NCBI GenBank assembly: GCA_945937975.1
Contig: CAMEUD010000003.1
Coordinates: forward strand, 1-30,307
Length of the DNA: 30,307 bases
Direction of reading: 5' to 3'
Origin: an uncultured Clostridia bacterium
Lineage (GTDB): Bacteria > Bacillota > Clostridia > Christensenellales > UBA1242
The translations under genes and the position numbers were made by a program. Of the stretch, positions 7,544-15,055 are shown in pieces. A model generated the notes under the pieces. That model was not told the DNA's origin, did not search any database, and saw only the letters and a list, made by a program, of their open reading frames with translations. Positions within the stretch are counted from its first letter, which is position 1; each line of letters begins with the position of its first letter.

Positions 7544-8110
7544 ATGGATAAAATAATTTATTTTGACAAATTTAACAAAATAAAAGCAGAAGAATATAAA
7601 ACATTATATTCTTTTTTACCAAAATCAAGAAAAGAACAAATTGACAAAATAAATGATATAAATACAAAAAAAATAAAAATAATTGAATATTATTTAATAA
7701 AAAAATATTTAAAGTTAAAATTAAATAAAGATTTTAATTATTCAAAAAATGGGAAGCCGTTTATTATAAATGAAAAACACTTTTCAATTTCTCACACAAA
7801 AAATGCCTTGGTTCTTGCTATATCAAACAATAATATTGGAATAGATATGGAAGAAATTAAAGAGCATAAAATAAATCTGATAAAAAAAGTTTGCAATGAA
7901 ATAGAGATTGCAGAAATTGAAAAAAGCAAAAATAAAATAGAAAAATTTTTGGAAATTTGGACAAAAAAAGAAAGCACTGTAAAATTATTAGATAAATCTA
8001 TCTTTTATGATACAAAAAATATATTAAATACAAAAGAAAATATTAAGTATAAAACTTTTAAAAAAAATAATAATATAATTACACTTGCAAAGTTATGTCA
8101 AAAAAATTGA
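7544..8110 (+). CDS. 4'-phosphopantetheinyl transferase, Sfp/AcpT type
   Basis: A 188-aa protein that would move phosphopantetheine from CoA to a serine of a carrier protein. It shows the three family motifs: FSISHTKNALVLAI (about 83-96), IGIDMEEIK with metal-binding D101 and E103, and the FLEIWTKKEST block (W139, K142, E143). The gene starts three bases after sigH and is probably the last gene of that operon; its ribosome site is weak (AAAGAAATAAAA). It is richer in Lys, Asn and Ile than its neighbours, so its base composition is even more AT-rich. Whether it serves fatty-acid ACP or a secondary pathway cannot be told here; no carrier protein is nearby. Ends with TGA. Confidence 0.88.
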   Translation: MDKIIYFDKFNKIKAEEYKTLYSFLPKSRKEQIDKINDINTKKIKIIEYYLIKKYLKLKLNKDFNYSKNGKPFIINEKHFSISHTKNALVLAISNNNIGIDMEEIKEHKINLIKKVCNEIEIAEIEKSKNKIEKFLEIWTKKESTVKLLDKSIFYDTKNILNTKENIKYKTFKKNNNIITLAKLCQKN

Positions 8111-8142
8111 AAAACATAATGTAAAAAGACATAAAATTCTTT

Positions 8143-8170
8143 TTGCGAAAATCAAAATGTATGTTATATT
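8143..8170 (+). promoter_or_regulatory. Possible promoter of the lipoprotein gene
   Basis: TTGCGA (8143-8148) and TATATT (8165-8170) with a 16-bp spacer, 25 bases before the lipoprotein start. Partial matches only. Confidence 0.35.
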
Positions 8171-8195
8171 GTTTTTGAAAAAAAAGGGGGAAGAA

Positions 8196-9275
8196 ATGAA
8201 AAAATTTTCAAAAATTATTACAACTATGTTTATGCTTGCTGTGATAGTAATATCTGGTGCAATGCTTGTTGGGTGTGGAGAAAAGGACTTTGATAAATCA
8301 AAAATAAGCATTGGGCAAACATCTTTTACATATGATGGCAATTCTCATATTTATGAAGTAACATATGAAGATGAAAAAGATGTTATAGTAAAGTATTCAC
8401 TTGATGGTGAAAACTTTGTTGACAAAGAAAATATAAATTTAAAGGATGTTGGAATATACACACTTTATTTCAAATTGTCTTTGGAAGGATATAATGATTA
8501 TACAGGTAATGAAAAAGTTGAAATAAAAGGTTTTGAAGCAATAACTCAAAGTACTGTTTCTAGTTTTGCAAATTTTGCCGATGCAATGGCAAATGTTCAA
8601 AACAACGGTACAATAAAAATGTTTGATAATGTTGAACTAACACAACCATTAGCAATTTCAAAATCAATTACTCTTAATGGCCAAGGAAAATATAATATCA
8701 AAGCAAGTGATTCTTTTGCTGGTGGAAATATATTAGAAATTGAAACGGCAGATATTACAGTAACACTTAAAGATGTTAATATTAATGCAAATCAAAAAGC
8801 AAGAATTGCATATGTTGAAGCTGGAAAACTTGTTGTTGATGGTGCAGTTCTTGAAAATGGATATAGAGCAGATACTTACGCATATGGTGTTTATATAACA
8901 AAAAGTGCATCTTTTGAAATGATAAGTGGGTCAATTAAAGGGCATCAAAAAGCAGCAGACACAGAATATACAAAAAAATATTGTGCTGACCTGTGGATTG
9001 GTGCAAATGCAAATGGTGTAATAAATGGTGGTGAAATTGAAAATATGTTTATCAATGCCAACAGTTATTCACAAACAAATCCTGGAAAAGTAACAGTAAA
9101 TGGTGGAAAAATTTACAATGCATATGTTGAATATGGAAATGGTTATGGTGCAAAATTAGAATTTAAAGGTGGCGAAATTATAACATTAAGAATTTCAACA
9201 ACTGAAAGCAATGGTAATTTTGTTGTGGTTTCACCAATAATAAATACAACATATGTTGGTGGGGTAACAGAATAA
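8196..9275 (+). CDS. Lipoprotein with an Ig-like segment and a beta-helix-like repeat domain
   Basis: A 359-aa exported lipoprotein of unknown function. Start 8196 is chosen because a strong ribosome site (AAAAAGGGGG) precedes it and the signal peptide begins there. The signal ends in a lipobox LVGC with lipidated C27. Residues about 33-108 form a compact beta segment starting FTYDGNSHIYEVTY, resembling MBG/Ig-like surface domains. From about 115 to the end there are repeated short turns (GTIKMFDNVELTQPLAIS, ITVTLKDVNINAN, GVINGGEIENMFIN, KVTVNGGKIYNAYV, LEFKGGEIITL) that suggest a right-handed parallel beta-helix as in pectate-lyase-like surface proteins. No catalytic residues can be named. 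It probably sits on the outer face of the cytoplasmic membrane and may bind or process polysaccharide. Confidence 0.8.
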   Translation: MKKFSKIITTMFMLAVIVISGAMLVGCGEKDFDKSKISIGQTSFTYDGNSHIYEVTYEDEKDVIVKYSLDGENFVDKENINLKDVGIYTLYFKLSLEGYNDYTGNEKVEIKGFEAITQSTVSSFANFADAMANVQNNGTIKMFDNVELTQPLAISKSITLNGQGKYNIKASDSFAGGNILEIETADITVTLKDVNINANQKARIAYVEAGKLVVDGAVLENGYRADTYAYGVYITKSASFEMISGSIKGHQKAADTEYTKKYCADLWIGANANGVINGGEIENMFINANSYSQTNPGKVTVNGGKIYNAYVEYGNGYGAKLEFKGGEIITLRISTTESNGNFVVVSPIINTTYVGGVTE

Positions 9276-9307
9276 ACTTATAAATAAAAACAAAACATTT
9301 TTATGAG

Positions 9308-9342
9308 TTGAAAAAATTTCTTTTATATGGTAACATATAAAA
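9308..9342 (+). promoter_or_regulatory. Possible promoter overlapped by a 22-bp perfect dyad
   Basis: TTGAAA at 9308-9313 and TAACAT at 9331-9336 (17-bp spacer) precede the membrane-protein gene. A perfect dyad, TTTTATATG / CATATAAAA around a GTAA centre (9321-9342), covers the -10 element. It could be an operator, or a GNRA-capped hairpin near the start of the message. It is not followed by a T run, so it is unlikely to be a terminator. Confidence 0.4.
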
Positions 9343-9366
9343 ACCAAAGGGAAAAAACATATATAT

Positions 9367-9948
9367 ATGATAATAGGAAAACGGATTAAAGAACTTAAAT
9401 CTGAACTAAAATATAAAAGACACAATAATGATTTTGTTATTATTGATGATGAAAGAGCAATTATAAATGTCGGTGCTGAAAATTATGACGATATTTTTTC
9501 ACCATATTGTTATAAGGGTGGCGACACACTTTCACCAAGTTTGGTTGAATATCTTGGGCAAAAAAGCAATGCAGTGCATTATGACTATGATTTAACAATT
9601 CGTTTTCATGTTAAAAATGCAACAGAAGAAAAGCGAGTTGAAATTGAAAACGCTATAAAAGAAAATTATGTAAATGAAGTTCGTGGCATAGAAGAAAAAA
9701 TGCACAGAACAACAATTTTCTCTATGTGGTTTGTTGCACTTGGTGTTTTATTCTCGGCATTGTATTTAATTTTAACACATTTCACATCTGTGGAAGTTAC
9801 ATATTTACTTGACCTTTTTGCATGGTTGTTTTTGTGGGAAGGAACTGATGCTTTCTTCTTGGATAGACGAGTTATGCAGTTAAATTTAGTTCGAGCGTAC
9901 AGACTGGCAACTGCCAAAATAGAAATTATTGAATTTGAACCATACTAA
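9367..9948 (+). CDS. Unrecognised membrane protein with two transmembrane helices
   Basis: A 193-aa protein that I do not recognise. The first 115 residues are soluble and mixed alpha/beta (an N-terminal basic helix, then YDYDLTIRFHVKNATEEKRVEIENAIKENY). Two hydrophobic helices follow (about 119-138 and 145-163), with EGTDAFFLDRR just after the second and a short cytoplasmic-type tail. Start 9367 has a ribosome-site-like AAAGGG 15 bases upstream, somewhat far. It lies 14 bases before the glycosyltransferase gene on the same strand, so it may be a partner or regulator of that enzyme. The gene looks real: coding character is even and base composition matches its neighbours. Confidence 0.7.
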   Translation: MIIGKRIKELKSELKYKRHNNDFVIIDDERAIINVGAENYDDIFSPYCYKGGDTLSPSLVEYLGQKSNAVHYDYDLTIRFHVKNATEEKRVEIENAIKENYVNEVRGIEEKMHRTTIFSMWFVALGVLFSALYLILTHFTSVEVTYLLDLFAWLFLWEGTDAFFLDRRVMQLNLVRAYRLATAKIEIIEFEPY

Positions 9949-9962
9949 AAGGATAAAAGAAA

Positions 9963-11309
9963 ATGTATCACACAATTTTTCATATAGGTAACATCATATT
10001 TTATATATTATTAGCAATAAGTTTTATACTATTGTTGCAAAAGATAATTCATCATATTTTTGGATTATTTCCTGCAAAAAAATTTCCAGATGCAAAATCT
10101 GACCACAAGTTTGCAATATTAATTCCTGCAAGAAATGAAAGTGCAGTTATTGAGCAATTATTGTTGTCAATTAGCGAACAAAATTATAATCACGATTTAA
10201 TTGAAACATATGTTATTGTTGAAAAAGAAGATGACCCTACTTGCGAAATAGCAAAAAGATATAAAAACACAAATATTTTTATTCGTAAGCACCTAGAAAA
10301 TAAGGGAAAAGGTTATGCACTTGACGAAGTAATAAAAGATATATTTGAAAAGGGCAAAGAATATGATGCCTTTATAATTTGTGATGCAGACAATGTTTTG
10401 GACAAAAATTTCGTTTATGAAATGAACAAAACATATGATGCTGGCTACAAACTTTGTCTTGGTTACAGAAATAGCAAAAACTGGAATGGTGGCTGGGTTG
10501 CATCTTGCAGTGCTTTAACATTTTCTATGATTAACACTTTTCATAACAAAAGTAGAGCAAGATTTAATCGTAATGTAATGGTGAGTGGAACTGGTTTTTA
10601 TATCGCCTATGATATATTAAAACAAATGGGTGGTTGGAATTTTTACACATTAACCGAAGATTATGAAATATCTCTTTTCTCAACACTTAACAATGTAAAG
10701 TCAACATATAACGAGTATGCAGAGTTCTATGATGAACAACCAACATCGTTAAAAGCAAGTTGGAATCAAAGACTTCGCTGGGTTAAAGGTTATGGTCAAG
10801 TTAATAAACAATATCAAAAGAAACTGCTCAAAAGTGCAGTTTTTGACAAAAAAAATCGTTGGAGCAAAGTTGAGTATGCAATGAGTGTGTTACCTGTTAT
10901 GATACTTCTTGCCTCAACAATTGTGTATGCAGTTTTCACACTTGTTTTGGGAATTGTTGGCTCGTGTTTGCACGAAGCGATTGCATGGCAAGTTTGGAGA
11001 GCGTTTGGTATTGTTATAGGAGTTATTTATTTATTTTATTTCTTCTATGCAATGGTAATGCTTCTTGTTGAAAGAAAACATATAAACATAACATTCAAAA
11101 ATGCTCTTGTATGCTGTCTTATGAGTGTATTTTACTGGGCAATGTATATTCCATTATATATTACAGCATTATTCAAAAAAGAAGTAGAATGGAAACCTAT
11201 TGTACATAGTGTGCATATGAGTCAAGATGGCGACACAAAGGTGGAAGTAAGTTTGGAAGAAAGTGCATCTGCAAGAGATATAGATGATGATGAAGGTCCA
11301 ATTCTTTAA
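9963..11309 (+). CDS. Family 2 glycosyltransferase, processive membrane type
   Basis: A 448-aa inner-membrane glycosyltransferase with the GT2 fold. A leading transmembrane helix (about 8-27) is followed by the GT-A domain: AILIPARNES (51-60), the metal-binding DAD at 141-143 in FIICDADNVLD, the acceptor/base TED at 231-233, and QRLRW at 269-273. The last two are the marks of processive enzymes such as cellulose, hyaluronan and poly-GlcNAc synthases. Three hydrophobic helices follow (about 305-330, 350-375, 382-402), then an acidic cytoplasmic tail. The protein should take a nucleotide sugar in the cytoplasm and make or extend a surface polysaccharide or glycolipid. Ribosome site AAAAGGATAAAAGAAA precedes the ATG. 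The sugar is unknown. Confidence 0.88.
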   Translation: MYHTIFHIGNIIFYILLAISFILLLQKIIHHIFGLFPAKKFPDAKSDHKFAILIPARNESAVIEQLLLSISEQNYNHDLIETYVIVEKEDDPTCEIAKRYKNTNIFIRKHLENKGKGYALDEVIKDIFEKGKEYDAFIICDADNVLDKNFVYEMNKTYDAGYKLCLGYRNSKNWNGGWVASCSALTFSMINTFHNKSRARFNRNVMVSGTGFYIAYDILKQMGGWNFYTLTEDYEISLFSTLNNVKSTYNEYAEFYDEQPTSLKASWNQRLRWVKGYGQVNKQYQKKLLKSAVFDKKNRWSKVEYAMSVLPVMILLASTIVYAVFTLVLGIVGSCLHEAIAWQVWRAFGIVIGVIYLFYFFYAMVMLLVERKHINITFKNALVCCLMSVFYWAMYIPLYITALFKKEVEWKPIVHSVHMSQDGDTKVEVSLEESASARDIDDDEGPIL

Positions 11310-11326
11310 TATTAAAAGGATAATTT

Positions 11327-11989
11327 ATGGAAAAAGTTGAAAGCATTTTAAAATACTATTTACAAACAGCAAAACTCAAAGATGTTGTTAGAACTGGTTG
11401 GAAATATTGGAATGTAAAAAAGGAAAGATTAGAAAGTGTTGCAGAGCATATTTATGGAACATGTATGCTTGCCATTGGAATTTGGTCGCAAACATTACCA
11501 CCAGTAAATTTGTCAGAAGTTTTGCTTACACTTGCAATTCACGAAACTGAAGAAATAATAATTGGAGATTTAACTCCATTTGATAAAGGGTATAGTGAAA
11601 AAGAAAAACAAGGCAGAGAAGCTGTTGAAAAAATATTTTCTAATATGGTTGCAAAAGAAGTCTTTGAAAACTTGTTAGATAATTTTAACAATGGTACATC
11701 ACCTGAAGGTATTTTTGCAAAAAAATGCGATAAACTTGAATGTGATTTGCAAGCAAAAATCTACGATGAACAAGGTTTTATGAGTCTTGAAAATGCCCAA
11801 AAATGTGTTAAAGAAAGTGATAAAATAACAAAATTGCAAGCAAGAGGTGCAAAGAAAGCATCAACATTCTTTATATATAATGACAGACCAATATTTACAA
11901 AAGATGTTAAAGATGAAGATAAGGATATGTTTGTTGAAATATCAAAATATATAGAAAAACATAAAATTCTTGATTTATTAAAAAATTAA
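11327..11989 (+). CDS. HD-domain hydrolase, YfbR/HDDC2-like, with HE in place of HD
   Basis: A 220-aa protein of the HD superfamily nearest to YfbR/HDDC2 5'-deoxynucleotidases. It has VAEHIYGTCMLAI (H41), LAIHETEEIIIGDLTPFD (H72, E73, E75/E76, D81) and a later KCDKLECDLQA (D135). The usual HD doublet is HE here, while the other metal-ligand positions and the EEI.GD block are kept, so activity is plausible but should not be assumed. The start follows AAAAGGATAATTT. It is the last gene of the membrane-protein/glycosyltransferase unit and ends at a bidirectional terminator. Substrate is unknown; dephosphorylation of deoxynucleoside monophosphates is the family precedent. Confidence 0.78.
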   Translation: MEKVESILKYYLQTAKLKDVVRTGWKYWNVKKERLESVAEHIYGTCMLAIGIWSQTLPPVNLSEVLLTLAIHETEEIIIGDLTPFDKGYSEKEKQGREAVEKIFSNMVAKEVFENLLDNFNNGTSPEGIFAKKCDKLECDLQAKIYDEQGFMSLENAQKCVKESDKITKLQARGAKKASTFFIYNDRPIFTKDVKDEDKDMFVEISKYIEKHKILDLLKN

Positions 11990-11991
11990 AT

Positions 11992-12030
11992 AAAAAAGTG
12001 AATAATTTTTACGAGTTATTCACTTTTTTT
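11992..12030. terminator. Bidirectional terminator between the HD gene and radC
   Basis: Stem GTGAATAA (11998-12005) / TTATTCAC (12016-12023) flanked by a run of A on the left and a run of T at 12024-12030, so it can act in both directions. The radC stop codon lies within the right arm. Confidence 0.85.
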
Positions 12031-12729
12031 AAAATCTTTTAAATAAATTTTCATAACGCTTTTCATTGAGTATAAACTATCTTTGTCAATTATTATACTA
12101 TCATATACTTCAAAGCCAAGTGGAGCAAGTGTTGATATAAGAAGATAGTGAGTGTCATAATCAGATTTTGAAGGTTCAACAGAACCATATGGGTGATTGT
12201 GAGTAAACACCAATTTTTTCTCTGACCTTTTTATTAACTTGCATAATAGTTTTGGAATGTCAATTTGGACTTCTTTAAAATCGCCTTCTGCAATTTTTTC
12301 ACAAAATGAAAATTTGTCATTTTTATCCATATATGCAACATAAACACATTCATTTTTCTCATCTTTAAAATACGGGTATATAAGTTTATGTAAATCACTA
12401 TAATTATTTATATAATTTTTGTTGGAGTTTATTTCATTTGTGTATATTTCAAAAAGTTGTGGAATATAGGTGATTAGTCTTGCTGTTATATCTCCAACTC
12501 CGTCAACTTCAATAAGTTCTTCATAATTTGCATTTAATATGCGTGAAATAGAACCGAACTTGTTTAAAAGTCTGTGAGCAATTTCATTTGTATCTTTTCT
12601 GGCATTTGTAACTGTTAAAAGTTGTTCAACAATTTGAACATCGGTTAGGTTTTTTAGTCCAACTCTGTCAATTAATTGTCTTAATCTTTTTCTATGACCT
12701 TTATGACAATTTGATGTATCCGTTTCCAT
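12016..12729 (-). CDS. radC: RadC family JAB/MPN protein
   Basis: A 237-aa RadC/DUF2466 protein. The N-terminal part is a helix-hairpin-helix-like domain (NLTDVQIVEQLL..., VDGVGDITARLI at about 75-86). The C-terminal MPN/JAMM domain has the complete H-x-H-x7-S-x2-D zinc motif: H177, H179, S187, D190 in FTHNHPYGSVEPSKSDYDTH. Despite the name, a role in DNA repair is not established for the family; a metal-dependent hydrolase fold is what can be said. The ATG has no Shine-Dalgarno but a good -10 element six bases upstream. It is the only - strand gene between the HD gene and the degV pair. Confidence 0.88.
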   Translation of the reverse strand: METDTSNCHKGHRKRLRQLIDRVGLKNLTDVQIVEQLLTVTNARKDTNEIAHRLLNKFGSISRILNANYEELIEVDGVGDITARLITYIPQLFEIYTNEINSNKNYINNYSDLHKLIYPYFKDEKNECVYVAYMDKNDKFSFCEKIAEGDFKEVQIDIPKLLCKLIKRSEKKLVFTHNHPYGSVEPSKSDYDTHYLLISTLAPLGFEVYDSIIIDKDSLYSMKSVMKIYLKDFKKSE

Positions 12730-12735
12730 AGCAAA

Positions 12736-12765
12736 AGTATATCACAACAAAATATTCGCAATCAA
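12736..12765 (-). promoter_or_regulatory. radC promoter, probably giving a leaderless mRNA
   Basis: On the - strand: TTGATT (12760-12765), 18-bp spacer, extended -10 TGATATACT with TATACT at 12736-12741. The -10 hexamer ends six bases before the ATG, so transcription should begin at or next to the A of the start codon. No purine-rich site lies between them. Confidence 0.6.
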
Positions 12766-12826
12766 GTGATTGGTATATTTTAATAAAATTTTTAAATATG
12801 ATAAATTAGAAAAAAAGAGTATATAT

Positions 12827-12855
12827 TTGACAAAATACGCTAGATTATGTAAACT
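12827..12855 (+). promoter_or_regulatory. degV promoter, TTGACA-N17-TAAACT type
   Basis: TTGACA (12827-12832) and TAAACT (12850-12855) separated by 17 bp, 22 bases before the first degV start. The same hexamers and spacing recur before the two membrane paralogues at 18572 and 19454. Confidence 0.65.
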
Positions 12856-12877
12856 TGTCTTGTTATAGGGGAGTAAA

Positions 12878-13714
12878 ATGAAAATAGCGATTAGTGCAGA
12901 TAGTACATGCGATTTATCTAATGAAATTTGTGAAAAATATGATATTCACCTTAATGCAATGCCATTTTCACTTGGTGAAGATGATTTAAGGCATGATGGT
13001 GTTACAGGTACTACAAAAGATGTTTTTGAATATGTTGAAAAAACCGGTAAGTTGCCAACAACATCAGCATATAATGAATATGAATATACTGAACATTTTA
13101 ATAAATTATTAAAAGATTATGATGCAGTAATTCATGTTTCTTTCTCGTGGGAAATTTCTTCCACAGGTTCAAATGCAAGACGAGCAAGTGAAAATATGCA
13201 AAATGTTTACACAATAGACAGTCGTAATCTTTCTTGTGGATTTGGCCTTGTTGTTTTGGAATGTGCAATTTGGGCAAAAATGGGAAAGAGTGTTGAAGAA
13301 ATTATAAAACACGCAGAAGAAATTAGAGATAAAATTCAAACATCATTTTTGATTGATACTTTGGAATACTTGCATAAAGGGGGGAGATGTAGTGGCGTTG
13401 CCAAAGCATTTTCAAAATTTTTACAAATAAAACCAAGAATAAGTATTGTTGACGGCAAAATGGAAGTAACAAAAAAATATGTTGGCAATATTAATAATTG
13501 CTTAATTAAGTATTGTGATGATATATTGAGAGAAGCAAAACCAAAATTGGATAGAGTGTTTGTTATATCATCTTCACCAGTTGAAGCAGAAGAAAAAATA
13601 ATACAAAAACTTAAAGATTATGGCTTTAAGGAAATTTTGGTTGGACAAGCAGGTCCATCAATAAGTATCCATTGTGGAAAAAAGACATTGGGTATAATGT
13701 ACATAAAGGAGTAG
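12878..13714 (+). CDS. DegV family protein (FakB-like fatty-acid binding), copy 1
   Basis: A 278-aa DegV-fold protein. Known members bind a fatty acid and, as FakB, present it to the kinase FakA for phospholipid synthesis. Seen here: ISADSTCDL at the N terminus, PTTSAYNE (61-67) at the place of the family TSxPS lipid-head motif, FSWEISSTGSNAR, TIDSRNLSCGFG, the very conserved IDTLEYLHKGGRCSGVAK and RISIVDGKMEV, and SIHCGKKTLGI at the C terminus. Ribosome site is GGGGAG. The second copy follows six bases later. No FakA is visible in this window. The lipid-binding role is by family. Confidence 0.88.
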   Translation: MKIAISADSTCDLSNEICEKYDIHLNAMPFSLGEDDLRHDGVTGTTKDVFEYVEKTGKLPTTSAYNEYEYTEHFNKLLKDYDAVIHVSFSWEISSTGSNARRASENMQNVYTIDSRNLSCGFGLVVLECAIWAKMGKSVEEIIKHAEEIRDKIQTSFLIDTLEYLHKGGRCSGVAKAFSKFLQIKPRISIVDGKMEVTKKYVGNINNCLIKYCDDILREAKPKLDRVFVISSSPVEAEEKIIQKLKDYGFKEILVGQAGPSISIHCGKKTLGIMYIKE

Positions 13715-13720
13715 TAAAAT

Positions 13721-14557
13721 ATGAAGATAGGAATTACAGCAGATAGTACTTGTGATATCCCAAAAGAATTAAGAGAAAAAAATAATATAGATATAATACC
13801 TTTTGGTGTTATGCTCGGTGATGAAATAAGACATGATGGTATAAATGTTACACCACAAGATTTGTATGATTATGTTGACAAAACAAAAGAATTGCCAAAA
13901 ACATCCGCAATAAACGAAGTTGAATATGAAGAATTATTTTCACGCAAATTAAAAGAATATGATACTTTAATACATTTTTGTTTGTCATCAGAAATTTCAA
14001 GTGCGTGTAGTAATGCGAAAAGAGCAGCAGAAAAATTTGAAAATGTTTATGTTATAGATACAAAAAGTTTGTCAAGTGGTTCTGGACTTTTGGTTTTATC
14101 TTGTGCTGACAAAATAAAAGAAGGTAAAGATATTGAAACAATATTAAAAGAAATTAATGAAGAAGTTCCAAAAGTTCAAGCATCATTTTTGATTGACACA
14201 TTAAAGTATCTTCACAAAGGTGGAAGATGTAGTGGCGTTGCAAAACTTGGTGCAGCATTATTAAACATAAAACCAAGAATAAGTTTGGTTGACGGAAAGA
14301 TGGAAGTTACAAGAAGGTATATGGGAAGCATAAGTTCCTGTTTGGTAAAATACTGTAAAGATATGTTAAAAGAAGTTGAACCAAACAAAGATAGAGCTTT
14401 TGTAACATATTCATCTCCAGTTGAACCTGCAAGAACAATTATCATAAATATGCTTAAAGAATATGGCTTTAAAGAAGTTATTGAATGTAGTGCTTGCTCA
14501 ACAATTTGCACTCACTGTGGACCAAAAACTCTTGGTGTATTATATATTGGAAAATAA
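13721..14557 (+). CDS. DegV family protein (FakB-like fatty-acid binding), copy 2
   Basis: A 278-aa tandem paralogue of the preceding gene, equal in length and alike throughout (ADSTCDIP, RHDGINVT, KTSAINE, CLSSEISSACSNAKRA, IDTLKYLHKGGRCSGVAKLG, RISLVDGKMEV, CTHCGPKTLGV). It probably arose by duplication and has diverged around the binding pocket, which in FakB pairs goes with preference for different acyl chains. Ribosome site AAAGGAG overlaps the end of copy 1, so the two are one operon ending at the terminator at 14565. C-terminal cysteines (CSACSTICTHCG) are more numerous than in copy 1. Confidence 0.88.
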   Translation: MKIGITADSTCDIPKELREKNNIDIIPFGVMLGDEIRHDGINVTPQDLYDYVDKTKELPKTSAINEVEYEELFSRKLKEYDTLIHFCLSSEISSACSNAKRAAEKFENVYVIDTKSLSSGSGLLVLSCADKIKEGKDIETILKEINEEVPKVQASFLIDTLKYLHKGGRCSGVAKLGAALLNIKPRISLVDGKMEVTRRYMGSISSCLVKYCKDMLKEVEPNKDRAFVTYSSPVEPARTIIINMLKEYGFKEVIECSACSTICTHCGPKTLGVLYIGK

Positions 14558-14564
14558 GAATTTT

Positions 14565-14595
14565 GAACCATTATTTATATAATGGTTCTTTTTTT
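14565..14595 (+). terminator. Intrinsic terminator after the degV pair
   Basis: Stem GAACCATTA (14565-14573) / TAATGGTTC (14580-14588), 6-nt loop, followed by a T run at 14589-14595. Confidence 0.9.
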
Positions 14596-14608
14596 ATATC
14601 AAAAATGG

Positions 14609-14650
14609 GCTGTATCCCTTTAAAATAAAGGGATTCGGCAAATTTTTTTT
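14609..14650 (+). terminator. Second, unexplained terminator-like hairpin before the HU gene
   Basis: A 9-bp perfect stem ATCCCTTTA / TAAAGGGAT around AAA (14614-14634), extended past one mismatch by GCTG / CGGC (14609-14639), then AAA and eight T. It lies just downstream of the degV terminator and ahead of the HU promoter, so it may be a tandem terminator or the end of a short untranslated RNA. Confidence 0.5.
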
Positions 14651-14660
14651 GTAAATTAGT

Positions 14661-14688
14661 TTGAAAATTATATAAAATGGGGTATAAT
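14661..14688 (+). promoter_or_regulatory. HU gene promoter
   Basis: TTGAAA (14661-14666) and TATAAT (14683-14688), 16-bp spacer; a second TATAAT overlaps at 14688-14693. The start codon is about 45 bases downstream, after AAAAAGGGGAAAGG. Confidence 0.6.
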
Positions 14689-14735
14689 ATAATCACTTAA
14701 AGAAATCTTTAAGAATCCAAAAAAAGGGGAAAGGT

Positions 14736-15008
14736 ATGAACAAAGGAGAATTAGTTAAGGCAATGGCTGACAAGGCTGGCTTAACAATTAAAGAAGCTGG
14801 AGTTGCATATGACGCTTTTGTTGAAGTTGTAACTGACGCTATGAAGAAAGGTGAAAAAGTTCAACTTGTTGGTTTTGGAACATTTGAAGTTCGTGAAAAA
14901 GCAGCAAGAGAAGGTATTAACCCACAAACAAAAGAAAAAGTTAGTATACCTGCTTCAAAGGCACCTGCATTAAAGTTTGGAAAGGCTTATAAAGACTTAT
15001 TCAACTAA
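14736..15008 (+). CDS. hup: HU family DNA-binding protein
   Basis: A 90-aa histone-like protein, the standard length. It begins MNKGELVKAMADKAGLT, has VQLVGFGTFEVREKAAREGINPQTKEKVSIPAS (the beta-arm that inserts into the minor groove, with the RxGxNPQT tip) and ends with the helix ALKFGKAYKDLFN. As a dimer it bends and compacts the nucleoid. It has its own promoter, a strong ribosome site and its own terminator, so it is monocistronic. Codon use appears less AT-biased than in the neighbours (GCT, GGC, GAC codons), as expected for an abundant protein. HU rather than IHF is clear for this lineage. Confidence 0.96.
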   Translation: MNKGELVKAMADKAGLTIKEAGVAYDAFVEVVTDAMKKGEKVQLVGFGTFEVREKAAREGINPQTKEKVSIPASKAPALKFGKAYKDLFN

Positions 15009-15020
15009 TAAGAAAAAAAA

Positions 15021-15050
15021 ATATCTACCAAAATTGGTAGATATTTTTTT
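15021..15050. terminator. Bidirectional terminator between HU and the RSH gene
   Basis: Stem ATATCTACCA (15021-15030) / TGGTAGATAT (15035-15044), 4-nt loop, with A run before and T run after (15045-15050), so it serves both converging genes. Confidence 0.9.
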
Positions 15051-15055
15051 ATGTC

